Shown here: in pieces, positions 8,662-19,940 of the stretch
Numbering within the stretch: the first letter of the stretch is position 1
How the letters are laid out: each line of letters starts with the position of its first letter
Assembly (NCBI GenBank): GCA_963815965.1
Contig: CAWFIT010000011.1
Location: forward strand, 1-64,000
DNA: 64,000 nt
Reading direction: 5' to 3'
From: DASVFB01 sp963815965
Lineage (GTDB): Bacteria > Actinomycetota > Thermoleophilia > Gaiellales > Gaiellaceae
Notes under the pieces: generated by a model
The model's database searches: none
What the model was told of the DNA's origin: nothing
The model's input: only the letters and a program-made list of their open reading frames with translations
Program-made: the position numbers and the translations under genes

Positions 8662-11600
8662 CTACGGCGACCCGACCGGGCAATTGACACCGCTGCCCGG
8701 GTTCGGATCCGTGCAGTGGATCCGGTGCTGGATGACCGGGCTCACGACCCCGCCCGGAACCGCGGCCAGGTAGTCCGCGAGATCCTGGTCGAGGATGTCC
8801 TGCGTCGTGATCCGGCTCCGGTTGTTCGGGTAGCCGTCGCCGCCGCCGGCGGTGAAGTCGTTCGTCGTCAGCGTGTAGTTGACGCCGCTCGAGAAGCTGA
8901 CCGCCGCCCCGGTGCAGTTCCGTCGGCCGCCTGCCGGACGGCGCACGTGACGCGGTTACCCGTACCGGGGACCACGATCGCCGTTCGCCGCGAACGATGG
9001 CCGGCGTGCCCTCGATGTTGAACGTGAAGCAGAGGCCCGAGACCTGCCCGAAGCGGCCCGTTGCCCGTCGCCGGCAGCGACGAGACCGCCGTCTCGAGGT
9101 AGTCCTTGAGCTCCGCGCCGTTGATCGTCAGCGTCGCCGACAGGTTCCCGAACGGCAGCACGCCGAGCACCTGGCCGCGCGTGATCGGGAACTGGCCGGC
9201 GGCGGCACCGGGTAGAGGACGCCGGGCAGAAGTCGCCGGCTGGTGGTCGCACCGCCGGGCACGTCAGGTCGGCGCGGAGGCCGCCCGAGTTCGTGATCGC
9301 GAAGTCCGTCGCTGTAGGTCGAGCGATCGCGTCGGTCACGATGTCGCCGATCAGCGACTCGCAGCCCGGCCGTCGACGTCCGGTCGCGCCGCGCACGAGT
9401 CGGCCCGCGGGATCGCGACCGTCGACTTGCCGATGACCGTGTTGAAGATCGGCGCGAGCTGGGCGTTCAGGTCGTCGATCTTCGCCTGGATCTCCGGGTC
9501 GGGCGTGACGCCGATGTCCCACGGCTTGTGGAAGTCCGCCGTCTTGTAGACGACGCCGTCCTTACCCGGGCCGATCACGAGCCGGACCCGGGTGAACGGA
9601 TGCCCTTGCTGCGGTTCTCGGTCACGAGCACGCCGTTCGGCCGCGTCGTCAGCACCTGCTGATCGGTGTGGTCGCCGATCACGGCGTCGACGTTCGCCAC
9701 GTCGTCCGCGAGCTCGATCAGCGGCCCGGTCGGCGCCGTCAGCGTGCCGCCGGTCGCGCCGAGATGGCCGATCGCGACGACGGCGTCGACCCTCTTGGCG
9801 AGTCTCGCCGCCTCGGCGTTGATCGCGTCCAGTCGAGTTCGCGACGTGGAACGGGTCGAGCGCGCCGGGCTTCGTGAGCGACGGGATGTCGTCGTTCGAG
9901 AAGCCGACGATGCCGACCTTGCACGCCGTCCGGGAACTTGAACACGTGCGACGGCGACCACTCCTTCGGCGTGTTGCCGTTCGCGTCGACGACGTTCGCC
10001 GAGACGAACGGGAAGTTCGCCAGCGGGATCAGCTGCGTCCGCAGGAAGTCCGCGCCGTGGTCGAAGTTGTGGTTGCCGAGCCCGTCGATGTCGATCCCGA
10101 TCATGTTCATGATCTCGATCGTCGGCTTGTCGCTCGAAGAACGTCGAGATCGGCGGCGTCGCACCGACGGAGTCGCCGGCCGCCATCTCGATCACGCCGG
10201 CGTGCTTGTCGCGTCAGCGCCGCCTCGGCCTCGTAGACCTCGAACCACGGCTTGAGGAAGCCGAGCCGCCGATCGCCGAAGGTCGGCGCCGAGCGGTGTC
10301 GGACGCCTCCGCCAGCGGGATCAGCTGGCCGTGGTAGTCGCTGATGTCGAGGATCGTCACCTCCTGCAGGTCCTCGGTGTGCTCGACGAGGTCGTAGAGG
10401 ATCCGCCCGCGCGCGTTCTGCGGGCCCGGGATGTCCATCAGGAAGGCGATCGTCGGCGCAACGTCGATCGCGCGGAGGTCCTTGACGTTGTCCTTGTGCT
10501 TGATGCCCGGGCCCGCCCATGACGAACGTCGCGTGCATGTTGATGTTGTTCTTCAGGTCGACGTAGTTCGGCAGGTAGCCGTGCTGGCCGAAGAAGTGCG
10601 ACAGCGCGATCGCCTGGTCCGCCGTCCCCGCGTCGGACTGGTACGGCGGCATCGAGCACGACGACGACGTCGCCGCTGCGGTTCGGATGCAGCGAGTCGG
10701 AGCCGTCGACATTGCGCAACTCCTCCTTGTCCATGATCTTGCAGCATCACCTGCTTGCCCGGGTTCGCCGGGTCGGTGAGCGTTCTGGAACGCGTCCTTG
10801 ACCGCCGCGCGGACGGCCGCGTAGCGTGAGCGCCGGCTCGGCAGCGTCGGCTTGACGTAGATCTGGATCGTCCCGCCGGCCCAGCACGCCTTGGTGAGGT
10901 CGTCGAGACGTGGCGCCGTCGCGGCCGCGGTGACGAGGCGTTGCCGCGGCAGTTCGCGTGCAGTTGAGCCGTCGCTGGCGCCGCTCGCGTGCAGGCGGCG
11001 CCGCCGCCGGACCGTAGCACGGTCGTCGAGCAGCACCTTGTTGTGCGTTGACGGCGTAGCGACTGCGGCGCGAAGCCGTGGTCGGAGCGGCGAACGTCGT
11101 CGGGTTGCCGCCGATCAGCTCGCGCGTGACCCGAGCTTCTCGTCCGCGTCCTCGTACGCGCTGCGGATGTAGCCCTCGCGGATCGCGACGCGGTCGGCGG
11201 TGCCGCGGCCGGTGCACGTGAGGTCGTCGAACTTCGGCGTTGACGTCGTAGCACGGGTTCGGGACGCCGTCCGGCATCCGTCGGCGAGACGAGGCCCATG
11301 AACTGGTGCGAGACCTCGTCCGTGAACGGGTAGCCGACCATCGCGAGGTCGGTGTTGGTCTGCAGCGTGCCGAGGATGTAGTTGATGACCTGGAGGCTGT
11401 ACGCCCGCTCGAGGTCGCGGCCCTGCTGAACGTAGGTGTCCTCGTCGACGACGCCGGCCTCCTCGGGGGCGAAGTCGGCCGCGGCCCACGGGAGCAGGTC
11501 GTCGGCGATTTCCTCCTCGAGCTGGTCCTCGCCTGCGCTGGATGCCGGAAGGCCGTGCAGCACGGCGTCCCGCATGTCGCGAGCGCGCGCGAGCGAGGTA

Positions 11601-12556
11601 AGTAGAGCTTGTAGTTGCTCAGGTCCGGCGCGACCGAGATCAGCTTCACGTAGTGGCCGACCGTCTGGCCGGCCCGAGTGCCGATGAGGCCGTTCGCGCC
11701 CGTGAGCTTGATCGGCAGGAAGTCGCCGACCGTCAGGTCGATCGACGGGCTGGCGCCGGTCTTGCCGACCGGGCTGACGATGGCGTGGTCGTACTTCACT
11801 CCCTGCCGACGACGCTGTCGTAGAAGTAGACGTTGTAGGTCCGGTTCGGGTTCTGCGCCGCGAACCCGACGGGATCGTCCAGGTCGTCTCCTTCGGCGTC
11901 GCCGCCGGGTCGCCGGTCGGCACGTCCAGTCCAGCCGCTCGCGTAGGCGACCGCGCCGACCGGGTAGATCGACGCCGAAGAGCGGCGGCTCCCGCCTGCT
12001 CGACCGGGTTCGGCCTGGCCGACGAGGACACCGCGGTTGGAGTAGAAGGTCGCGAAGTCCACGGTCGGGCCGTTGAGGCTCGGAGGCGATGCCGCCGACC
12101 CAGTCGATCTGAGGCCACCTTCTTGCCGGCCCGCTCGGCCGCGCACGCGATCGTGTCGGCCTGGAGGACGCCCGCTCCGGAGAACGACGTCCGAGTTCGC
12201 GAACGAGTCACCGCCGCGGTGGAAGGTGTTGTTCGTCGAGCCGTGCTCGCTCGGGTAGGTGCCGGTCGCAATCGTGTACCAGCCGACGCCGGTGTTCGGG
12301 GGGAAGGCCTGAACCATGCCGTTGTCGCCCGTGACCCCGTGCTTCATCAACTCCTTGTAGGTCGGCATGGAGCCGGCCTTGGCGTACTTCTCCATCAGAT
12401 CCGGACGCATGCCGTCGGACGCGAACATCACGACCTTGTCGACCAGGCCGTGCCGTCCTTCTTGGCGACCGCGCTGGCGGCCCCGATCGTCATGACAATT
12501 GCAAGTGCTGCCGCGCCACAGAACGCAGGCGCGAGCACGCGGCGGCGTTTCTTCAT
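8662..12556 (-). pseudogene. Secreted AP-superfamily phosphoesterase fused to 5'-nucleotidase, many frameshifts
   Basis: One polypeptide of about 1,290 residues can be assembled across many frame changes. It starts at ATG 12556 after GAGGAGAGG, with signal peptide MKKRRRVLAPAFCGAAALA. The N-terminal half is a type I phosphodiesterase/alkaline-phosphatase fold (VVMFASDGMRPDLMEKY, PPNTGVGWYTIATGTYPSEHG). The C-terminal half is a UshA-like 5'-nucleotidase: VTILDISDYHGQLIPL, GLGNHNFDHGADFL, VVAIGHLGA, VIGDHTDQQV, then NSGGLRADL and NDFTAGGGDGYPN. It would release phosphate from exported nucleotides. Motifs are intact while the frame breaks about every 50-300 bp, which argues for sequence errors over decay. 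Confidence 0.8.
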
Positions 12557-12660
12557 GGACCTCTCCTCTCGGCTTCCCCTGATAAACCGTCGCGAGGAAC
12601 CTACTTGGTTCGCGGCGGCTCGTGCAACCGACTGTCGGCGCTCGCTCGGTAAGAAGAATG

Positions 12661-12686
12661 GTGGCCCCTCCACGAGGAGGGGCCAC
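12661..12686 (-). terminator. Hairpin terminator after phosphoesterase gene
   Basis: A perfect 11-bp stem GTGGCCCCTCC / GGAGGGGCCAC has a 4-nt loop. It lies just past the TAA at 12698-12700, not past the earlier TAG at 12782, which supports the longer C-terminus for the gene to its right. Confidence 0.8.
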
Positions 12687-12697
12687 CTGTCGTTCGC

Positions 12698-15249
12698 TTA
12701 GAACTGTGCGGCGAGATCGCTCGCCTGCTTGAGCAGGTCCTCGCCTTGCTCGATCCAGGCCTTTGCCTGCTGCTCGTCGATCTATTGGCCTCCGAACTCC
12801 GCGTTCCAGAGCGCAGCCCGGATCTGACCCGCGAGCGCGTCACGCTGGGAGCCCAGCGCCGCCAGCGCGTTCTCGGTGTTCGTGTACGTCGTGTCGCCGG
12901 CCGTGTTGCTCGCAAGCGCTCCGGTCGACGCACAGAGCGTGTCCATCGAGAACTGGCCGAAGGACGCGTTGATCTGCTTCCAGATCGCGCCGAGCTGCTC
13001 GACCGTCTCGTGGTGCGCATTGAGCGACTGCGGCAACGCGCCGCCCTTCAGGAACTCGGTCACGACACGGCCGTCGGACACGTAGTCGTCCTTCAGCCCG
13101 AGCAGCGTGAGCATCGTCGGCCGGATGTCCGTGTGGTCGGTCCACACCTTGTCGGTCTCATGCTTCTTCTCGATTCCCGGCCCGACCCAGCCGATCCACG
13201 TGGTGCGGATCTCCGGCTGGATGCCGCCGTGGTTCCAGGCGAACGACGAGTTCGGGTTCGTAACTGCAGTCGTGAGGCACGCGTTCGGGTCATTCCCCGG
13301 GCACGGCGTCGTGGACGACGCGCTGAGGAAGTAGTCGCCTTGGGCGAACGGCGTGAACGTCGGCGTCCTCTGCGGGTCGGCGGTGACCATATGCAATAGC
13401 TGCTCCTCGACCGGGTCTGCCATCGCGACGAAGAGCTTCTGCTGCTGCTCGAGTACGGGTTCGTCACCGTGATGTCCGACATGGCCTTCTCGAGATCGCG
13501 CGCCTTCGGCTGTCGCGCGCGCCGGATTGCCGTTGATGTAGACGTTCGGCGCAAGGTCGCTGTGGACGCTGAAGTCCGTCGTGGCCGTCGTGCCATGGTT
13601 CGCGTTGTACGTCGCCACGAGCCGCTTCAGGTCGCCGTTGACCTCGCTCACGTTCGCGTACGTGCACGCTTTGTGAACTCCGTCGCACGTCGGGTCGTCC
13701 GGCTTGGTGCCTCCGAAGTGGTCGCCCTCCTCGACGGTGACGACGAAGAGCGAGTTCTCCTTCGTGATCCCGTCGCTCTGCATTCGGTCGAAGAACTGTG
13801 CGAACGCCTCGTCGTACGACTTCAGCTGATCGACGTAGCCCTGCTCTCCCGGGCCGTACGCGTGATGGATCTCGCCGGCCAGGCCGTGCCCGTCGTGTGC
13901 ATCCGAGAGGTACCCGAAGGTCACCGGGATGCCGGCCTCCTGCATCTGCGCGACCTCACCGAGCGTGTTGCGCGGGAACATCCCATCGAAGCCGGGGAAG
14001 CCGCACTGGTTGAACTGGTCGGTAATGGGATGCCCGGGGCCGTTCGTGTCGTCGACGCACCCGTTCCCGTTGTTGATCGCGCGGTTCACGGAGTAGGCGC
14101 CGAACAGCCCCTTGAAGCCCTGGTAGCCGTTGCGTGCCTCCGCCGCCCGGCTGGGCCTCATCGGGAAGCGAGTCTGCCTTCGCGTTCGGGTTGCCGGCGC
14201 AGATCGACGTGCCGGCGTTACCGCAATGGACGGCGATGCCGACGAAGTCGGTCTGCGCCTTGTTGCGGCGTGCGGTTCCCGCCGGAGACACCTGCGAGTC
14301 GAAGCCCTCGTTCCACTCGGGCGAGCCCTCGCCGAAGACCCGCGTCATGTCACCCGTCGGATCGGTCGCGTGCGGCCCGTAGACGGTGACGCCGCTCGCG
14401 TGCGCCTTTGCGAGGCCGGCTGTGAGGTTGAGCGTCCCGGCGCCGGAGCCGGTTCCGGACGCGATCACCGCGGTCTCGGCGTTCGCGTCCTGGTCGATGG
14501 TGATCGTCTGTCCTACCGCGAAGCCGCCGCGGTTGGCGACGTTGATGCTTGTCGCGCCGACGATGGTCGCCGCAGTGGAAACAGTCGGGCCGCCGCGGAA
14601 GACCTGTGCAGTGTTGTTCTCGAGCACCGTATTCGCGGCGCCGACGCTGCCGAAGTCACAGCCCGCGCGCGCGAACGGCACCCACGGCGCCGGCGCATTG
14701 CGCACCGCTCCGGTGCCGCCGAGCGATGCCGAGTCGTTGTTGACCATGTTGTAGTTCGTGTCCGCCGACGGCGTCGGCGGAGGCACCGGATTTCCGCCGT
14801 CCGTGAAGTCGGTCCAGTACTTGAACGAGGACGAGAACCCGACCCTCCGTCGGTGTGTGGTAGCCGTACGCGTTCGAGACGGCCTGGCCGTGCCGGTCGG
14901 GATAGAGACCGGTCAGCGAGCTCAGGATCCCGCCGCCGGTATGCGAGATCAAAATGGTGTGGTCGTTCGTGTCGAACGTCCCGTTGTCCTTGAGGAAGCT
15001 CAACAGGTGCGGCATCTGCTCCAGGTCCGACGGGACGTTCGGGTTGTCGCGCAGGAAGTGCACGTTGTCGAACTGGAGGTAGATGACGTGCTTGATGTTT
15101 CCCTTGTCGCCGAGCTGACAGCTCCCGGCGGTCGGTGGATGAGGGCCCTTCTTCGCGTGAGTGCCCTGAGCCGCGGACGTGAACGCCGCGGCCACCACGA
15201 CGATCGTGGCTAGCGCAGCAAGCGCGCCCAAACTTCCTCTTCCTCTCAT
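12698..15249 (-). CDS. Secreted alkaline-phosphatase-like phosphoesterase, frameshifted
   Basis: The protein of about 850 residues is split over at least four frame segments (breaks near 14840, 14145 and 13450-13500). It has a signal peptide, then HVIYLQFDNVHFLRDNPNVP, the nucleophile region HTGGGILSSLTGLYPDRHG, an inserted region with VGATSINVANRGGFAVGQ, then metal-site stretches YLSDAHDGHG and EEGDHFGG and the closing WNHGGIQPE and WTDHTDIRPTMLTLLG. The family hydrolyses phosphate or sulfate esters outside the cell. An in-frame TAG at 12784-12782 is followed by 27 more codons to a TAA beside the terminator. It lies in tandem with the fusion enzyme, which suggests a phosphate-scavenging pair. 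Confidence 0.8.
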
Positions 15250-15386
15250 GACGTGTCTCCCTTTTCGACGTCCGCAAATATCGAGGCGAATCTAACCCAC
15301 ATCGAGAAGTACACGCGGAGGAAGGTGGATAAGTGACTCTGGTAGCCGACGGTTACGCGGCAAACGCGGCAGGCACACTGTCGGCG

Positions 15387-16348
15387 ATGAGCCGAGTGAT
15401 GTTGATCGCGGCGGCGAGCGCGCTCGGACTCGGCGGCGCATCCCTGCCGCTGAGGACCGTCGCCACGCGTCCGCTCCCGGGCGGGAGCTCGCGCCTCGAC
15501 TACGCAAGCATCGACTCCAAGCGGCACCGGCTCTACATCTCGCACCTCGGCGGCGGGCTCGTGATCGTCTTCGACACGAAGGCGCGCCGAGTCGTGAAGA
15601 CGATCCCGGCGCCCGGAGCGCACGGCGTCCTCGTCGTGCCGTCGCTCCACCGCGTGTTCGCGTCGGCGACCAACGATCGCCAGCTCGTGACTATCGACGC
15701 GCGGACGAACAAGGTCGTGTCGCGTGCCCCTGCCGGCGAGTACCCGGACGGGATCGCGTACGACTCCGCCGACCACCGCATCTACGTGTCCGACGAGTCA
15801 GGGAGCGCCGAGATCGTGTTCGGTGCGGGCGGTCGCCGCATCGGCGCCGTGCCGCTCGGCGGCGAGGCCGGCAATGTGCAGTACGACCCCGTCTCCGGTC
15901 GCGTGCTCGTCGACGTCCAGTCGCGCGACGAGGTCGCCGTGATCAGCACGCGTACGAACCGCGTCATCCGCCGCGTCTCGCTACCCGGCTGCGACCATCC
16001 GCACGGCCTGCTCGTCGACGCACCGCGACGCCTCGCCTTCGTCGACTTGCGACGAGAACGCGAAGCTGCTGACGCTCGACCTCGGCCGGATGAAGATCAC
16101 CGGCACGGTCCGACGTCGGCGACAGTCCGGACGTGCTCGCCTTCGACCAGTCGCTGCGCAGGCTCTACGTCTCGGCGGAAAGCGGAAACGTCGCCGTCTT
16201 CGCCGAGCGCGGCCGCACGCTGGAGAAGCTCGGACAGGCGTTCCTCGCGCCCGAGGCGCATACGGTCGCGGTCGACTCGAGCACGCACCTCGTGTACTTC
16301 CCGCTCCAGGACGGACCGACCCTTCGCATCATGAAGCCCGCAGGCTGA
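15387..16348 (+). CDS. Exported YVTN-type beta-propeller protein, frameshifted
   Basis: After a short signal segment the product shows repeated blades with YVTN/NHL-like sequences (RHRLYISHLGGGLVIVFDTK, DHRIYVSDESGS, GRVLVDVQSRDEVAVISTRTN). Indels near 16048 and 16113 shift the frame; the remainder continues as LRRLYVSAESGNVAVFAERG and ends LVYFPLQDGPTLRIMKPAG. Such propellers are extracellular binding or structural proteins. It is convergent with the cupredoxin gene, with a hairpin between. ATG 15387 is preferred over the upstream start because a signal helix follows it. Confidence 0.75.
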
Positions 16349-16352
16349 CGCC

Positions 16353-16378
16353 CCGGGCGAGGCTCACGCCCCGCCCGG
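16353..16378. terminator. Hairpin between convergent genes
   Basis: A 7-bp stem CCGGGCG / CGCCCGG with a 12-nt loop lies between convergent stops at 16348 and 16393. It is modest in strength and has no T-tract. Confidence 0.45.
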
Positions 16379-16392
16379 AACGCAGCATCGAC

Positions 16393-17136
16393 TTACGTGA
16401 CGGTGAGTGTGCCGTTCATGCCGAAGCTGTCGTGGAACGGCACGTCACACGTGTAGTTCTTCGAACCGGCGGTGAGCTGCACGGCCCACGTCTCCGTGCC
16501 CCCCGGCGCCATGATCGTCCCCGCCTTGATGCCGTTCAGCGAGAAGTTGTGCTGCACCTGGCCGTCGTTCTTGATCGTGAACTGGATGCAGCCGGCCGGA
16601 ACCGATGACTTGTCGAGGGTGAACTTGTACTCGGTCATGCTGACGTTGACCGTCGACGTCGGACTCGTGCACGTCACCGGCGTGGTCGTCGTCGTGCCGG
16701 TCGTCGTGGTCGTCGCGGTCGTCGCGGTCGTGGTCGTATGGACCGTGGTGACCGGTGGTGTCACGCCGACGCCGAACTTCCCCTTCATCCCGAGGGTGGC
16801 GTGCCCCTTGACCGTGCAGAGGTAGGCGATGTTTCCCTTCTTGCTGAAAACGACTTTCAAGGTGACCGACTGCCCCGGGTTGAGCAGTTTCGTCTTCTTG
16901 GTGCCGATCTTGAAGTCGTGCTGGATCTTGCCCTTGTTCGTGACTTTGAAGATCACAGTCGTTCCCTTGGGAACCGATCTCTTGGACATCACAAACTTGA
17001 ACTCGGTCGCCGTGACCTTGATCGTCACGATCTTGGAGGACGAAGACCCCGCGCTGATCGCCGCAATCGCGAACGGTGCCGCGACCCCCACGGCCCCGAC
17101 TACAAGGAGTGCGAGCGCAATGCGAACTCGTTGCAA
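16393..17136 (-). CDS. Exported tandem cupredoxin with two copper sites
   Basis: The 247-residue protein has an N-terminal signal/anchor (IALALLVVGAVGVAAPFAIA) and two plastocyanin-like domains joined by a Thr-rich linker (about residues 130-155). Each domain keeps a full type 1 copper set: first QHDF with YLCTVKGHATLGM, second QHNF with YTCDVPFHDSFGM (His, Cys, His, Met). It is likely an electron carrier at the outer membrane face. The neighbouring quinoprotein (17271-19316) is a natural donor; that pairing is inference. Linker codons are repetitive ACG/ACC. Confidence 0.9.
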   Translation of the reverse strand: MQRVRIALALLVVGAVGVAAPFAIAAISAGSSSSKIVTIKVTATEFKFVMSKRSVPKGTTVIFKVTNKGKIQHDFKIGTKKTKLLNPGQSVTLKVVFSKKGNIAYLCTVKGHATLGMKGKFGVGVTPPVTTVHTTTTATTATTTTTGTTTTTPVTCTSPTSTVNVSMTEYKFTLDKSSVPAGCIQFTIKNDGQVQHNFSLNGIKAGTIMAPGGTETWAVQLTAGSKNYTCDVPFHDSFGMNGTLTVT

Positions 17137-17224
17137 CGAAAACCTCCCTTGAGTGACCTAAATTTCAGGCCTGCCCGACGGTACCAGAGCAAAACGTGCG
17201 GTCCGTTATGTGTAGGTAAAGACG

Positions 17225-17252
17225 CCGGAGGCGGCCGTGAGGCCGCCCCCGG
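17225..17252 (-). terminator. Terminator after quinoprotein gene
   Basis: A stem of GGCGGCC/GGCCGCC with a GTGA loop is extended by an outer CCGG/CCGG pair across a mismatch. It lies 19 bp past the restored TAA at 17271 on the minus strand. Confidence 0.65.
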
Positions 17253-17270
17253 AATTCGATTGTCAGTTCC

Positions 17271-19316
17271 TTACGGCAGCACGAACGTGTAGATGGAGTC
17301 GTCGCGCAAGCCGTGCCGTGGTTGGTGAGCCCGAGCGGCCGCGAGACGTCGTTGTGGCTCTGGCCACCGACCGCGACCGACACGTACTGCTTGCCGTTGA
17401 CCATGTAGGTGACCGGCGCCGCACCGACCGGCGCGGTCATCAGCGGCGACTTCCAGAGCGACTGCCCCGTCGCCGTGTCCTGCGCCTCGAGGAAGCCCTT
17501 GCCGTCCTGCGCGTTGCCCACGCCGAGCCAGCCGATGAACGTGATGCCGCTTGCGGTGTTCATCGAACCGCTGTAGCACGGGGCGGGCCAGTGCTGGTGC
17601 CAGGCGAGCTTGCCCGTCTCGACGTTCAGCGCGGAGAAGTTGCCGCCGTTGGCGGTCGACGTGTCACCCACGCCGAGGCGTGCGGAGCCGTACCCGCCGA
17701 ACGCGCCCACGACCTGCGAGGCCCGCGGGATCTGCTCGAACGCAGTCGCACGATCCGACACGCCGCACGTGATGAACGTCTTGTTCTCCGGGCTGTACGA
17801 GCTCGCCGGCCAGTCCATCATCTCGAACGGCATGACGACGTACTGGGTCGTGTCGTACGGGTCGTACGCGCACCCGATCTTGTACGGCTTGCCGTCGGGC
17901 GCCGTCGCCGTTGCGTACGGCACGTAGTCGTTGGTCTGCGAGACGTTGCCGTCCGTGCAGGGCCGTCTGTGGCTGTCGAGCTTGTTGAACAGCACGTTGT
18001 CGGCCTTCGGAATCGGCTGCGTCGGCCAGCTGTTCACCTCGGGTGCGGTGCTGACGGGCACCTTCTCCTCAGGAATCGGGAGCAGCGGCTTGCCGGTCTC
18101 GCGATCGAGGATGAAGGTCATGCCCTGCTTGTTCACGAAGGCGACGACCGGGACGCGTCTTGAGGACGAGCTTCGTCCGCGTGACCTTCTTTGTCCGGAT
18201 GACGGTCTTGAGCTTGCCGTGCACCTTGATGCGCTTCTTGTACTTGACCTTCACCGTGACCTTTGTGGGGATCTTGTACTTACCGCCGTCGAACGCGACG
18301 CCGTTGTTCGGCAGGTCCGAGTCCCAGAGGTCGTGGTGGGTGGTCTGGTAGCCCCACACCAGCTGACCCGTGTAGAGGTTCAGCGCGACGATCGAGTCCG
18401 TCCAGAGGTTCTTCCCCGGGCCGCGCGAGTTCCACGGATTCGGGTTGCCCGTCCCGAAGATCGCGAGACCGCGCTGGGTGTCGACGACCGGCGACTCCCA
18501 CATCGAGCCACCGGCGTAATGGCGGCCCTGCGGATCGCCCTTGGGCCACGTGTCGCCGCCGGGTGCACCCTCTGCGGGGACGACCGTCCAGGTCCACAGC
18601 TCGCGGCCGTTTGAGGCGTCGTAGGCATGCATCGACGCGCTGATGCCGCCGTTGTCACCTGTCGAGTCGCCGACGAGCACGATGCCGTTGGCGTAGATCG
18701 GAGCGGCCGAGACCTTGCTGCCCTTGCGCCACGGGCCGACCTCGGTCTTCCAGACCTGCTGGCCGGTCTGCTGGTCGAGCGCGATGACGTAGCCGTCGCG
18801 CGTACCGTTGAAGACCTTGCCCTCACCAATCGCCACGCCCGGCTGCCGTCCGGCCGGCGGTGTGCCGCCCGCGGGGACGAAGCCGGCCTCGTACGTGGGC
18901 GTGTACTTCCAGAGCTGCTGGCCCGTCGTGGCGTCCAGTGCGAAGGTCTCGCCCTTCGGCGTCGTGTAGTAGTAGGTGCCCTCGTAAACGACAGCGTTGG
19001 CCTCGAGAGAGCCGCACGACGCGTTCTTCGTGCCGACCGGACACGTCCCGAGGTTGATGTGCCACGCCTCTTTGAGGGTGGCGACGTTCGACTTGTTGAT
19101 CTGTGTCAACGACGAGTAGCGCCAGCCGGGAAGGTTGCCCATGTGGGTCAGCCAGTTGTTCCCGGCGGGGGCGTTCAGCTCGGCGGCCGTGAAGGCCGGC
19201 GCGGGCGTGATCGCGCGTTTCGCGGCCGGAGCCGCCTCAGATTTGGTGACTGTCGCCCCGATCACTGCTCCGACGAGCAGGCAGGACGCCAATGCGAGCA
19301 AGGCAACCCTACGCAT
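17271..19316 (-). CDS. Exported PQQ-type quinoprotein dehydrogenase-like propeller, frameshifted
   Basis: About 680 residues carry a signal peptide (VALLALASCLLVGAVIGA) and tryptophan-docking blades (ALDATTGQQLWKYTPT, ALDQQTGQQVWKTEVG, ALNLYTGQLVWGYQTTHHD). TTHHDLWDSDLPNN matches the position of the catalytic Asp in quinoprotein alcohol dehydrogenases. A Lys/Arg-rich insert (about residues 350-395) interrupts the propeller. Indels near 18150 and 17305 break the frame; the true end is FVLP at 17271. Substrate is unknown. It likely passes electrons to the adjacent cupredoxin. PQQ dependence is a family expectation. Confidence 0.85.
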
Positions 19317-19441
19317 CCGATCTCCTCCCAGGGTTGGTGCTGAAGCGGCTAGACGGCGGAACTATATCCGCGGCGGCCGGACATTTACAAGTCAACAATC
19401 TCCGGTTTTGGACCCGGGGGAGTGCCGCTAAAGTGCGCGAC

Positions 19442-19937
19442 ATGCGGCGCCTCCTTTTCGCTCCTCTGGCGGCATTGCTCGCACTCCTTGCGCCAGTCGT
19501 GTCCGGCGCAAGCGTCAGCCCAACCGGTGGTTTCCGTGCCACGACGGCCGCCGTCGCCACGATCACGCTGGGCGGGCGAACCGGCATCGACGGGCCGTGG
19601 CGGCGCGCGCTGAGGCTCAAGCTCAAGCGAGGAGGCATTCCGGTCAGCTTTTCCGTCTGCGCGGTCTGGGGTGAACCGCCGACGTTGACTCCCGCATGCC
19701 TGCAAAGCTCCGACGAGCGGCTTCCGGAGGGAACGCAGTTGCGCCTGGAGCAGCACCGTACCGTCGGCTGGAAGCGGGTCGGGCCTCTCCCCGGTGCCGA
19801 CGCTTCACGCGGTGTTGAGCAACGCCGTGGCCGGAAATCGGTTCGGGACGGTCTTCTACCGCGTCACGTTGCGGGAAAAGGGAACGGGAAAAATCCTGCG
19901 GACGTCGAACCCGTTCAAGGTCGTCTGGCACAGATAG
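19442..19937 (+). CDS. Small exported protein, frameshifted
   Basis: Function is not recognised. ATG 19442 opens a signal peptide (MRRLLFAPLAALLALLAPVV) followed by a short beta-rich domain (TITLGGRTGIDGPWRRALRL). A one-base insertion near 19790 shifts the frame; after it the sequence reads VPTLHAVLSNAVAGNRFGTV, FYRVTLREKG and ends VVWHR at TAG 19935-19937. It is divergent from the quinoprotein and ends just before the convergent propeller lipoprotein, so it may belong to the same exported redox set. Confidence 0.6.
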
Positions 19938-19940
19938 GCA

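Noticed and set aside
16680..16740. Tandem GTCGTCGTG-type repeat as a separate repeat locus
   Set aside because: It is only the codon pattern of the Thr-rich linker in the tandem cupredoxin.
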